This document shows positions 27,505-35,526 of a DNA stretch of 64,000 bases, one piece after another (the first letter of the stretch is position 1; each line of letters begins with the position of its first letter). The DNA comes from Candidatus Zhuqueibacterota bacterium (lineage in GTDB: Bacteria; Zhuqueibacterota; Zhuqueibacteria; Oceanimicrobiales; Oceanimicrobiaceae), in assembly GCA_029262055.1 (NCBI GenBank), contig JAJDAD010000043.1, positions 1-64,000 on the forward strand, written 5' to 3'. Under the pieces are notes generated by a model. That model saw only the letters and a list, made by a program, of their open reading frames with translations. It had not been told where the DNA came from and did not search any database. The position numbers and the translations under genes are program-made.

Positions 27505-29274
27505 TTACTTGAGCAAAACAACCCTGGCAACTTCCGTAAAAGTACCAACCCTCATCTTGATGAAGTAGATTCCCGCGGCCAGACTTCGTGCTCCAAACTG
27601 GACCTGGTGTTCTCCTGCCAGCTTGAATTCTTCCACCAATATCACTACCGTGCGGCCTAACAGGTCGTGTGCCGTTATGGAGACATGCGCTGGTTGCGCA
27701 ACGAAAAATCTTACCGTAGTCGATGGGTTAAACGGGTTTGGATAGGGCGGGAACAACCGAAAGTTCTCCGGAACAACCGCGACGCGTTCACCAACCTGGA
27801 CGGGCAAAATCGTTGCGACGTCCATAATTCTCGGCAGGTGATCGGAGGCAATGTTGGTGTCCTGCCGCTCCAGTCCCCAAAAGGTTAGGTCAGCGTCGGA
27901 CATGGCCAGAGTATTCAGAATATAGTGGTTGCCAAGGTCGATCACGCTGTCCGTGTAGATAATGTAATCGAGTTTGCCCGGGCTAAATGGGCTGGTGTCG
28001 CTGCGCCAGGTGTAGCCCATTCTCAGGGTCGTATGGCGGGAAAACAAATCTGTCAGGCCCGTACCATCCCAATCGGGCAAAAAGTCAGGCCCGGCACGGA
28101 ATTCATCCGATATATCGCCTTGCACCAGCGTCCGGACTTGCTGCGAAAATCCCACCAGGTTGAAGTCCCCCAGGTGAACAACAGGCGTGTTTTCCGCCAA
28201 ATCGAATGGACCGTTGCCTGAGCGCCAATCGCGCAATCGCATGATGATTTCATCCGCATCCTGCTGCCGGGCAAGGTCATTCGCGCAGCAGGAGAGGTGT
28301 GAATTCATGAGCAAAAGGTTAGAGCCAAGCTCGGCCTTTGTGTCGATAAGCGCCAGCATGGTTCGCCCGGAATTCGTAAAGACTGTGCTGGTCAGGATGG
28401 GAAATCTGGATAGCACCATGTTGTTGTTGCCAAGGCCGATGCCCTGCCAGTTTGGGTCCTGCAGCCAGTTGGCGACGAGAGCAACGACCGCATCGGCATT
28501 TGCCTGTTCCTGCACCGCGAGAATGTCCGGACGAATAGCCTTAATGATTCGCTGAAATCTGGGTTGCCGGGCAGGAGCCAGAATTCCGCTGCCAAGCGTG
28601 TTGTAACTCACAATCCGCAAGTGGTCAGGCTGAGACCTCTGCAACGGGATCACGTCCGGAGGAGCGACAGGAGTGGCATCGATCGTGTACTTTTGACCTC
28701 CGGGATTGTCAGGCAAGAAATCCGCTTGATCCGACGTGGCAAATACGAATGCCAGGGTGTCAGGGATAACGCTGCCGGCATTCGTCATGGCATCACTGCT
28801 TAAGCTGATGGCGATTTCGAAAGCGCGGGCCGTAACGGTGGGGCCTTGGCGCATGACCAGGTCGTTCTGCAGAAGCGGAGTCTCGCCCTGCGGCCCATGC
28901 AGCGTACCTGACCGGCAACCGAAACACCATTCGATTTCAGCACCAATGCCTTGAATACTAAATCCGGTGGTTGCGTCGTTGTCAGCATCAACAAACAAGC
29001 GGATCTGGTTTCGGTCTTGCAGCAAGACCTCCCCATGATGAAAGCTCACATTCAAGAAGAGGAAGCTGTTGTCATTGGTGATTTTTAGTTCGCCAAAATC
29101 CTCGTCAAAACCATCTCCGGCCGGGTCAGAGAAGGCAGTTGGCACGCTACTCCAGTCGTTTAAGAGGCCATCGATCGTAATGGGGTCGCCTGCACTCAGG
29201 CGGCTGCAGAAAGCAAAGACTGCTAAGACAACGAACGACTTAAAGAGTATTACCTGTTCTTTGGTAAACATCAC
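27505..29274 (-). CDS. Exported endonuclease/exonuclease/phosphatase-family protein with N-terminal DOMON/CBM9-like domain and sorting domain
   Basis: A 589-aa protein with a signal sequence (residues 1-28). Residues ~30-185 form a beta-sandwich beginning ITIDGLLNDW, like CBM9/DOMON-type binding domains. Residues ~205-480 are an EEP domain with its catalytic signatures: SYNTLG, ILAVQEQ (Glu), NSHLSC, HLGDFNL (Asp, Asn) and SDHLPRI (Asp-His). The last ~90 residues are a sorting domain (PYPNPFNPSTTV, GIYFIKMRV, VVLLK). The family includes DNases and sphingomyelinases, so the phosphodiester substrate is not known. Its start is 3 bp from the end of the paralogous gene upstream; the two are probably one operon. 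Confidence 0.85.
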   Translation of the reverse strand: MMFTKEQVILFKSFVVLAVFAFCSRLSAGDPITIDGLLNDWSSVPTAFSDPAGDGFDEDFGELKITNDNSFLFLNVSFHHGEVLLQDRNQIRLFVDADNDATTGFSIQGIGAEIEWCFGCRSGTLHGPQGETPLLQNDLVMRQGPTVTARAFEIAISLSSDAMTNAGSVIPDTLAFVFATSDQADFLPDNPGGQKYTIDATPVAPPDVIPLQRSQPDHLRIVSYNTLGSGILAPARQPRFQRIIKAIRPDILAVQEQANADAVVALVANWLQDPNWQGIGLGNNNMVLSRFPILTSTVFTNSGRTMLALIDTKAELGSNLLLMNSHLSCCANDLARQQDADEIIMRLRDWRSGNGPFDLAENTPVVHLGDFNLVGFSQQVRTLVQGDISDEFRAGPDFLPDWDGTGLTDLFSRHTTLRMGYTWRSDTSPFSPGKLDYIIYTDSVIDLGNHYILNTLAMSDADLTFWGLERQDTNIASDHLPRIMDVATILPVQVGERVAVVPENFRLFPPYPNPFNPSTTVRFFVAQPAHVSITAHDLLGRTVVILVEEFKLAGEHQVQFGARSLAAGIYFIKMRVGTFTEVARVVLLK

Positions 29275-29277
29275 TTT

Positions 29278-30555
29278 TCACCGAATCAGTAAGAGTTTTT
29301 TGGCGATCGACTGTTCAGCAGAAGTCAGGCGATAGACATAAACGCCGCTGGCCAGTCCGGCGGCATCAAAATGGACCTGGTGACCGCCCGCGGATTTGAC
29401 TTCATCCAGAAGGGTGGCAACCGACTCACCGAGCAAATTGAACACTTCCAGGCGAACCGAGCCCGCCTGGGGCAGGGAGAATTTGATCTCCGTCGTTGGG
29501 TTGAAAGGATTGGGAAAATTCTGTGCCAGGCGAAACTCGCGCGGGGCGATCACCGGCCCTGCCACGGACGTGGTGAGGTCTCCGAAAACAAACTCGGCAA
29601 AAACCGGGAGATGGTCCGAGGCCTGGTGCAGTGCGTCGGCAACGCTATCCGGCACGGAAAAATTGCTCCCTGAATTTATCGCGCGGTTAAAATGGTCTGC
29701 GTCGTTACCAAAGGAGCGGTAGGTACCGGGCAAAACCTTGACCCGACCGCCGCCGTTAAGCACACTCTGTGAGACCAAAATAAAATCAAAACGGTCATCA
29801 AGGCCGCCGGAGGCGCCGTCGCCAAAAGAAGAAGTCCGGGTGGACTGCGAATGGAAGAGTGCGAAGAAGAGGTTGTTATTCCAGTTGCCCAATTGGTTTA
29901 CGGGATCAATGGACCGGCCGGAGCTGTTGCCCTCATCCTGAATCAGCTTCTGGAACGATGCTTCGGATGACGAGCGCACGTTGAAATCTCCCACAACAAT
30001 GAAGTTGGAGCCGGCGGGAAGCTGGTTCAACTGGTTGCGCAAGAGCGTCGTTTGGTTCAATCTGCGGTTCCGGTCATTGGACGTCGACCCAGCTTTCAGG
30101 TGCATGGAGTAAATGATGAACTCTTCGCCCTCTACCAGCAAGAAGTAGACTGCGATATCGCGCAAATCTGTTCGGATGCGATCGACTGCCGTTATGAGAA
30201 TGTTACGGCCTTGCTTGACATAGAGGCCATTGTCCGTGTCCGGACCGTCCAGAAAAGGCGATGCCTGGTAGTTGTTTCCGGCATGGTTCATGACTTGAGT
30301 CAGAAAAGTGTTGTAGCCGCTTTGTCCTTCCATTTCCTGTACAATGAGAATATCCGCGTCGAGCGCGGGGACGACGATACGGAAGTCGTCCAGCCTGCCG
30401 GCGCCCGTGCTGCCGGGAAAGCGCAACAGGTTGTAAGTAGCGATGCGGAGGGTGTCGGGTTGGGCACGACCCAGGGAGGGCACGCAAAGACAGAAGACAA
30501 GGGTCGTCAACAGGTACTGGTGGCGGCGCACGGGTCGAAAGTAGTTCCTAAGCAT
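29278..30555 (-). CDS. Exported endonuclease/exonuclease/phosphatase-family protein with sorting domain
   Basis: A 425-aa protein. The ATG at 30555 is preferred to one 36 bp upstream because AAGGA lies just before it and the signal peptide (ending LGRAQ) then has normal length. The EEP domain (~35-320) keeps ATYNLLRF, ILIVQEMEG, SMHLKAG, VVGDFNVRSS and SDHLPVF, so the metal and catalytic residues are intact. The C-terminal sorting domain shows NFPNPFNPTTEI, LEVFNLLGESVATLL, GVYVYRLTS and KKLLLIR. It is shorter than its downstream neighbour because it lacks the N-terminal sandwich domain. A secreted phosphodiesterase, perhaps a DNase, is likely. Confidence 0.85.
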   Translation of the reverse strand: MLRNYFRPVRRHQYLLTTLVFCLCVPSLGRAQPDTLRIATYNLLRFPGSTGAGRLDDFRIVVPALDADILIVQEMEGQSGYNTFLTQVMNHAGNNYQASPFLDGPDTDNGLYVKQGRNILITAVDRIRTDLRDIAVYFLLVEGEEFIIYSMHLKAGSTSNDRNRRLNQTTLLRNQLNQLPAGSNFIVVGDFNVRSSSEASFQKLIQDEGNSSGRSIDPVNQLGNWNNNLFFALFHSQSTRTSSFGDGASGGLDDRFDFILVSQSVLNGGGRVKVLPGTYRSFGNDADHFNRAINSGSNFSVPDSVADALHQASDHLPVFAEFVFGDLTTSVAGPVIAPREFRLAQNFPNPFNPTTEIKFSLPQAGSVRLEVFNLLGESVATLLDEVKSAGGHQVHFDAAGLASGVYVYRLTSAEQSIAKKLLLIR

Positions 30556-30602
30556 CAATCGTCCTTTTTCTAGGGGATCCGTCATGAACATTGTTTACTT
30601 GC

Positions 30603-30630
30603 AATCTAGCTTTTTATGCCAAGCTTGCAA
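30603..30630 (-). promoter_or_regulatory. Weak promoter candidate for the two EEP genes
   Basis: On the minus strand, TTGCAA (30630-30625), 16 nt, then TAGATT (30608-30603), about 48 bp before the ATG at 30555. It fits the TAnnTT -10 pattern seen elsewhere here, but the -35 is weaker. It sits in the gap shared with the divergent MoxR-cluster genes. Confidence 0.35.
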
Positions 30631-30728
30631 GGAAATATCTGGTTGTTTTATTGTTATTTTTGCCTAAATTGCCAGCAGACTAACCTGGAAATTCTCCAAG
30701 CTGAAAATCTCTTTGCTTTTTGTGTGCG

Positions 30729-31709
30729 ATGAAAGAAGTCCGGTTCATTAGACAAAATTCCCGCAAGTGGAAAAACATTGAACGGTATGTGGCCGGGCAC
30801 GAGCCGTCCGGGCCGGATCAATTGGCGGACGCTTTTCTGGAGTTAACGGACGACCTGGCTTACGCCCGCACGTTTTATCCGGCGAGCGATACAACCGCTT
30901 ACCTAAACGGTTTGACGGCCAAGTTGCACCAAGCCATTTACCGGAATCGCAAGGAGCAAGCGGGCCGGCTGTGGATTTTTTGGCGCTATGAATTGCCGCA
31001 AAATATTTTTGCTTGTGGTGGCGCGATCCTGACTTCTTTTGCTATCATGCTCACTGCTGTTGCTGTCGGTGTAATCTCGACACTATATGACGACACTTTT
31101 GTGCGTCTCATCCTCGGGGACCAGTATGTAAATTTGACCCTGGAAAACATTAGCAAAGGCGATCCGCTGGGTGTCTACAAGCGCATGAATGAGGTTGACA
31201 TGTTTTTGGGCATCACAGTCAACAACATTCGGGTCGCGCTTCTGGCGTTCGCTGCGGGAACGCTTTTTTCTGTCGGCACCGGCTATATCCTCTTTTCAAA
31301 CGGCGTCATGTTGGGCGCGTTTCACACTTTTTTTTATCAACACGGGCTGTTAGCTACCGGGCTAAAGACGATTTGGATTCACGGCACGTTGGAGATTGCA
31401 GCTATTATTATTGCCGGTGGCGCCGGCTTGACCATGGGCAATGCCCTGTTGTTTCCGGGCACCTACGCCCGCGCCGAGTCATTTAAGCGGGGCGCCCGGC
31501 GCGGTTTGCGGGTCGTGATTGGCCTCGTCCCCATCTTTGTGGTGGCCGGCTTTCTCGAGGGATTTGTCACCCGGCATACCGAGATGCCGCTCGCTGTCAG
31601 CTTGCTGATTATCACCGCCTCATTTGTTTTCTTGCTGGCGTATTTTCTCGTGCTTCCCAGGCAGGAAGTGAGACAATCGACCATGGTTCCGGAGCGCACT
31701 CTAAACTGA
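30729..31709 (+). CDS. SpoIIM-family (stage II sporulation protein M) membrane protein
   Basis: A 326-aa inner-membrane protein. A soluble helical N-terminal ~90 residues (FLELTDDLAYARTFYP ... KLHQAIYRNR) is followed by several membrane helices with typical family motifs (VNNIRVALLAFAAGTLFSVGTGYILFSNGVMLGAF, IHGTLEIAAIIIAGGAGL). In sporulating Firmicutes SpoIIM belongs to the engulfment complex, but in Gram-negative genomes the family occurs in MoxR clusters with no link to sporulation. It is the first of seven same-strand genes (SpoIIM, membrane protein, DUF4129, DUF4350, MoxR, DUF58, RDD). The ATG at 30729 is chosen over a TTG nine bases earlier. Confidence 0.85.
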   Translation: MKEVRFIRQNSRKWKNIERYVAGHEPSGPDQLADAFLELTDDLAYARTFYPASDTTAYLNGLTAKLHQAIYRNRKEQAGRLWIFWRYELPQNIFACGGAILTSFAIMLTAVAVGVISTLYDDTFVRLILGDQYVNLTLENISKGDPLGVYKRMNEVDMFLGITVNNIRVALLAFAAGTLFSVGTGYILFSNGVMLGAFHTFFYQHGLLATGLKTIWIHGTLEIAAIIIAGGAGLTMGNALLFPGTYARAESFKRGARRGLRVVIGLVPIFVVAGFLEGFVTRHTEMPLAVSLLIITASFVFLLAYFLVLPRQEVRQSTMVPERTLN

Positions 31710-31721
31710 GGGGGGATGCAG

Positions 31722-32552
31722 ATGCCTTTTGAAAAAATCGATTTTCGCCAGCCACGCGAGCTCGCTGAACTCATCAATGTGACTTTTTCCTTCCTGCGGC
31801 AGAATTATCTAAAGCTGGGCAAGTGCCTGATTTTCTTGGTCGGCCCGGTTATGCTGATTGCGGCGGTTTACTCCGGCTATAGTCAGGAACGAATGGTGCT
31901 GGATCAGCAGACGTCGTATTTTCCTGTTTTTACAGTGACCTACAGCCTCAGCATGATCCTGGCGCTGCTGGCCTCTTCACTGCTGACCGCCGTAGTCTAC
32001 CACTACATCAAACTGTATGTGGAGAGCGAGGATGGAGATTTTGATATCAATGATGTCTGGCAATCGGCCAAAGGCGACGTGCTAAAATTTATCGCGGCTT
32101 CCTTTGTCTTCTGGGCGATTATTATGGTTGGCCTGATCTTTTGTATTGTACCCGGCATCTATCTGGGGATCGCCTTTTCGTTGATTTACGTGGTTCTGAC
32201 CCAGGAACGCCTCGGCGTGTTCGAGGCTCTGTCACGCTCCAGGGAGTTGGTGACGGACTACTGGTGGGCCACGCTTGGGGTGACATTCGTGCTGGTCCTG
32301 GTCCAGGCCGTCTTGTCTTTGATTTTTTACGTGCCCACCATAGTTGTTTCGGCCATGGCGGAACTGCATCGCATTGAAGCCGGCGGCGAGTCTTCGCGAC
32401 TGGTGCTGATTCTGGCTAGCGTGGTCGCCGTCTTCGGCGGATACCTGCTGTCCACGATATCGCTGGTGGGCTTGTCATTCCATTACCACAATCTGGTTGA
32501 GCGCAAAGAGGCCACCGGTCTTTTGGGTGAAATCGACGAGATCGGGAGCTGA
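31722..32552 (+). CDS. Multi-pass membrane protein of the MoxR cluster (DUF975/DUF4013-like)
   Basis: A 276-aa inner-membrane protein with about six hydrophobic segments. A conserved-looking WWATLGVTFVLVLVQAVLS and IVPGIYLGIAFSLIYVVL pattern is typical of the loosely related DUF975/GlpQ-membrane-domain group. Two ATGs are available. A GAGGGGG ribosome site touches the first (31716) but is well spaced for the second (31722), so I use the latter. It fits between SpoIIM and DUF4129 genes, with the next gene starting at the base after its stop. Function unknown; probably a membrane partner of the cluster. Confidence 0.7.
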   Translation: MPFEKIDFRQPRELAELINVTFSFLRQNYLKLGKCLIFLVGPVMLIAAVYSGYSQERMVLDQQTSYFPVFTVTYSLSMILALLASSLLTAVVYHYIKLYVESEDGDFDINDVWQSAKGDVLKFIAASFVFWAIIMVGLIFCIVPGIYLGIAFSLIYVVLTQERLGVFEALSRSRELVTDYWWATLGVTFVLVLVQAVLSLIFYVPTIVVSAMAELHRIEAGGESSRLVLILASVVAVFGGYLLSTISLVGLSFHYHNLVERKEATGLLGEIDEIGS

Positions 32553-33326
32553 TTGTTGCGCCTGCCTGTTTTGATAAAACTGAGCACGACGTTTATATTG
32601 ACGGGCCTCCTGGTTTCCTCTACCGGCGCAGTCGCCGAAAGCGCATCACCGGCACAGCCTGGTTTGATGACTCCGGGTTCTTCCGACTCGGGGGCAGTGG
32701 CGGTGCGCTATTTCTCCGCGGGTCGGCTCGAAGCCTACGCCCTCGATCCGGTTTTTGACTATAACCGGGATTCCGCGGGCGGCGTTACTTTTTTCAAGAG
32801 ATTGCAGCAATGGCTCATCAACAAAATCGGAGAAGTTCTGTTTGCGGACAGCCTCCGACCGCTTTGGACCTTGTTGACTTACCTTGCGGTTGCAGCCGTC
32901 ATCCTGTTCCTGGTGGCGCGGCTGACCAAAGGTACGGTGCGCGGCTTGTTCCAGGCAGCAGATCGTCCCGGCACCATCGATTTTGAAGAACTCGACGAGG
33001 ACGTGGAAGCGCCTGACTTGCAGCGCCTGATCGACCAGGCGGTTGCGCAAGCCAAATATCGCCGCGCCGTGCGCCTGCTCTACCTGCAGATGCTGAAGCA
33101 CCTTATGGCACATCGGGCGATAGAATGGCGCAAGGACAAGACCAATCGCGACTACCTGGCGGACTTGCGTGAGTCACCACTGGCTGCGTCGTTTACTGAG
33201 TTGACCCGGATTTTTGATTGGATTTGGTACGGCGGGTTGCCACTGGAATTGGCGCAGTTCGAACAGATTCAGGGCAAATTCAGCGACTTTTACAGAAGCT
33301 TATCCCAGACCCTAAACGGCACCTAA
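32553..33326 (+). CDS. DUF4129-domain membrane protein
   Basis: A 257-aa protein with a signal-like N-terminus, one membrane segment (~105-125, LWTLLTYLAVAAVILFLVA) and a C-terminal cytoplasmic DUF4129 domain. The domain is recognised by RRAVRLLYLQMLKHL, then KTNRDYLADL, and a FDWIWYGG-type ending. The start is TTG at 32553 (or the next TTG), immediately after the preceding stop; its own stop overlaps the next ATG as TAATG, so the genes are tightly coupled. DUF4129 proteins occur beside DUF4350 and MoxR, but their biochemical role is not established. Confidence 0.82.
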   Translation: MLRLPVLIKLSTTFILTGLLVSSTGAVAESASPAQPGLMTPGSSDSGAVAVRYFSAGRLEAYALDPVFDYNRDSAGGVTFFKRLQQWLINKIGEVLFADSLRPLWTLLTYLAVAAVILFLVARLTKGTVRGLFQAADRPGTIDFEELDEDVEAPDLQRLIDQAVAQAKYRRAVRLLYLQMLKHLMAHRAIEWRKDKTNRDYLADLRESPLAASFTELTRIFDWIWYGGLPLELAQFEQIQGKFSDFYRSLSQTLNGT

Positions 33327-34519
33327 TGCACATGCAACGAACACCCCTGAGATTTTATCTTGCCTTTGCGGTCAGCCTGGTCTTCGCCCTGTTTATGGCG
33401 TTGAGCACATCGGAGCCTTTGGATTGGACCCCCAGTTTTACGCAGGAGGATAAGGTGCCTTTCGGCAGCTACATTCTGTTTGAGCTACTCCCTGAACTGT
33501 TTCCAGGGAGAAAGATCAGCACCGCTGAGCGGCCGATTTACAACGTCTTGCAGGATTCTACCACCGGCGACGCCAACTATGTTTTCGTAAACACAGTCTT
33601 CCAGCCGGACGACCTTGATGTGCGGGAGCTATTGGACTTCGTGGCTGCCGGGAACAGTGCATTCATTGCGGCTCAGGGTTTTGGCGGCCCCCTGGCAGAC
33701 TCACTCAACATTGACACTGAAGTGGATGTGACGCTGAGCGACTCTTCCACAGGCGGCTTCGACGATCCCGGCTTGCAGCATGAAACAGGTTACGGCTTCA
33801 CCAAGGGGAGCGCCTCATTCTATTTTTCAAAATACGACACTGCGCGGGCCGTCCCACTGGGTTGGATGAGTGCCGGCCCCGTGAATTTCATCAGAGTTGA
33901 TTTTGGCAAAGGGCATTTTCTCCTGAGCTCTCTGCCATTAGCGTTCACCAATTTCAACATGCTCTATCAGGACAACGCGGAATATGTTGCCACGGCGCTG
34001 TCTCATCTGCCGGTGCGTGATACCGTTTGGGACGAGTATTACAAGGCCGGGCGGCGCCTGGCCGAGACACCGCTACGCTTTATTCTCAGCAAAGAGCCGT
34101 TGCGCTGGGCTTACTACGTCGGACTGGTGGCACTACTGCTTTTTATCATTTTTGAAGGACGGCGACGGCAACGGGTTATCCCGGTTATTCAACCGCTGCG
34201 GAACACTACCGTTGATTTTGTCGAGACTACCGGCAGATTGTATTTTCAGAATGGCGATCACAGAGATTTGGTCGGCAAGAAAGTGGCCCATTTTCTTGAT
34301 ACGGTGCGGGAACGATTCAGGCTGCCGGCCAGTGATTTGTCTGACGGGCTGGCGGGTAACTTGGCGGTAAAACTGAATCAGCCCGAGGAAGAAGTTAAAC
34401 AATTGTTTGAGAAACTGCGCAAGCACTTACAAGCGCCCGCGATTCTTGCGACGGATCTTGTGGAAATAGACCGGCGGATTGAGGCGTTCTACCGAAACAG
34501 CGACGGCAAGATCGAATGA
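33326..34519 (+). CDS. DUF4350-domain membrane protein
   Basis: A 397-aa protein. An N-terminal membrane segment (~6-26) precedes a periplasmic DUF4350 domain (~40-240; VPFGSYILFELLPELFPG, LLDFVAAGNSAFIAAQGF). A second membrane segment (~265-285, LRWAYYVGLVALLLFIIFEG) is followed by a cytoplasmic tail of ~110 residues. The extra-membrane part resembles the GATase1-like fold and is thought to bind a ligand. The ATG at 33326 overlaps the upstream stop; a longer in-frame start at 33218 would lie deep in the DUF4129 gene and is rejected. Confidence 0.82.
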   Translation: MHMQRTPLRFYLAFAVSLVFALFMALSTSEPLDWTPSFTQEDKVPFGSYILFELLPELFPGRKISTAERPIYNVLQDSTTGDANYVFVNTVFQPDDLDVRELLDFVAAGNSAFIAAQGFGGPLADSLNIDTEVDVTLSDSSTGGFDDPGLQHETGYGFTKGSASFYFSKYDTARAVPLGWMSAGPVNFIRVDFGKGHFLLSSLPLAFTNFNMLYQDNAEYVATALSHLPVRDTVWDEYYKAGRRLAETPLRFILSKEPLRWAYYVGLVALLLFIIFEGRRRQRVIPVIQPLRNTTVDFVETTGRLYFQNGDHRDLVGKKVAHFLDTVRERFRLPASDLSDGLAGNLAVKLNQPEEEVKQLFEKLRKHLQAPAILATDLVEIDRRIEAFYRNSDGKIE

Positions 34520-34551
34520 CATACCTGGCGCAATAATGAGGAAGGATTTTT

Positions 34552-35526
34552 ATGGCAGAAGAACTTAAAGCACGTATCGACCTGGCAGGTGTAGACGAAG
34601 CGGTGCAGAAGATGAACCATGAGTTTCACAAAATAATTGTGGGTCAACAAAAGATGATCGACTTTCTCATCGCCGCATTGCTGGCGGACGGCCACGTGCT
34701 CCTGGAAGGAGTGCCGGGCGTGGCCAAAACGCTGGCGGCCAAGCTGCTGGCACGCACCGTGTCGGTTGACTTTTCCCGGATTCAGTTCACCCCCGACTTG
34801 ATGCCGTCCGATGTCATCGGTACGACTGTGTTTAACGTCAAGACATCGGAATTTGCCTTCAACCAGGGGCCGGTTTTTGCCAATCTGGTACTGGTTGACG
34901 AAATAAACCGGGCGCCGGCCAAAACGCAGGCGGCGCTGTTTGAGGTGATGGAAGAACGGCAAGTCACGGTGGACGGTGTGACGCACAGCATGACGCCGCC
35001 GTTTCTGGTGGTCGCCACTCAGAACCCGATAGAACAAGAGGGCACGTATCGACTGCCCGAGGCTCAGATCGATCGCTTTCTGTTCAAAATTGAGGTCGAC
35101 TACCCGTCGGCGGATGAGGAAGCGACTTTTCTGCAATCATTCGGTGCCGGAGAGCGGCCCAACGATTTGACGGTGGTCAAGCCGGTGTTCTCCGCCGCAC
35201 AATTGCTCGACTACCAGCAGAAGGTACGCGCAATTGTAGTGGAAGAAGATTTGATCAAGTACGTGGTTGACATCGTTCAGAAAACCAGAAACAACGCGGG
35301 GCTCTATCTGGGCGGCTCGCCCCGGGCTTCTCTGGCGTTGCTGGCCGGAGCCAAGGCATTTGCTGCTATGGCGGGTCGCGACTTCGTGACTCCGGAAGAT
35401 ATCCACACGGTCGTGAAACCGGCGTTACGCCACCGGGTTCTGCTGACCCCGGAGCGCGAAATGGAAGGCGTGCAGCCGGATGAGATTATTTCCCAGATTG
35501 TCGCGGGACTCGAGGTGCCTCGATAA
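34552..35526 (+). CDS. MoxR-family AAA+ ATPase
   Basis: A 324-aa cytoplasmic ATPase. Walker A is EGVPGVAKT (residues ~51-59) and Walker B is LVLVDEINRAPAKTQAALFEVMEE. Sensor 1 is VVATQNPIEQEGTYRLPEAQIDRF, the hallmark MoxR segment, and the sensor-2 region is GGSPRASLALL. MoxR proteins act as chaperone-like remodelers, usually with a vWA partner; the DUF58 protein encoded next is the expected partner. AGGAAGG precedes the ATG. This is the energy-supplying member of the seven-gene cluster. Confidence 0.95.
   Translation: MAEELKARIDLAGVDEAVQKMNHEFHKIIVGQQKMIDFLIAALLADGHVLLEGVPGVAKTLAAKLLARTVSVDFSRIQFTPDLMPSDVIGTTVFNVKTSEFAFNQGPVFANLVLVDEINRAPAKTQAALFEVMEERQVTVDGVTHSMTPPFLVVATQNPIEQEGTYRLPEAQIDRFLFKIEVDYPSADEEATFLQSFGAGERPNDLTVVKPVFSAAQLLDYQQKVRAIVVEEDLIKYVVDIVQKTRNNAGLYLGGSPRASLALLAGAKAFAAMAGRDFVTPEDIHTVVKPALRHRVLLTPEREMEGVQPDEIISQIVAGLEVPR

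Noticed and set aside
30729-31709. SpoIIM protein as a sign of sporulation
   Set aside because: The family is widespread in MoxR clusters of non-sporulating Gram-negative bacteria, and the gene context here is that cluster.
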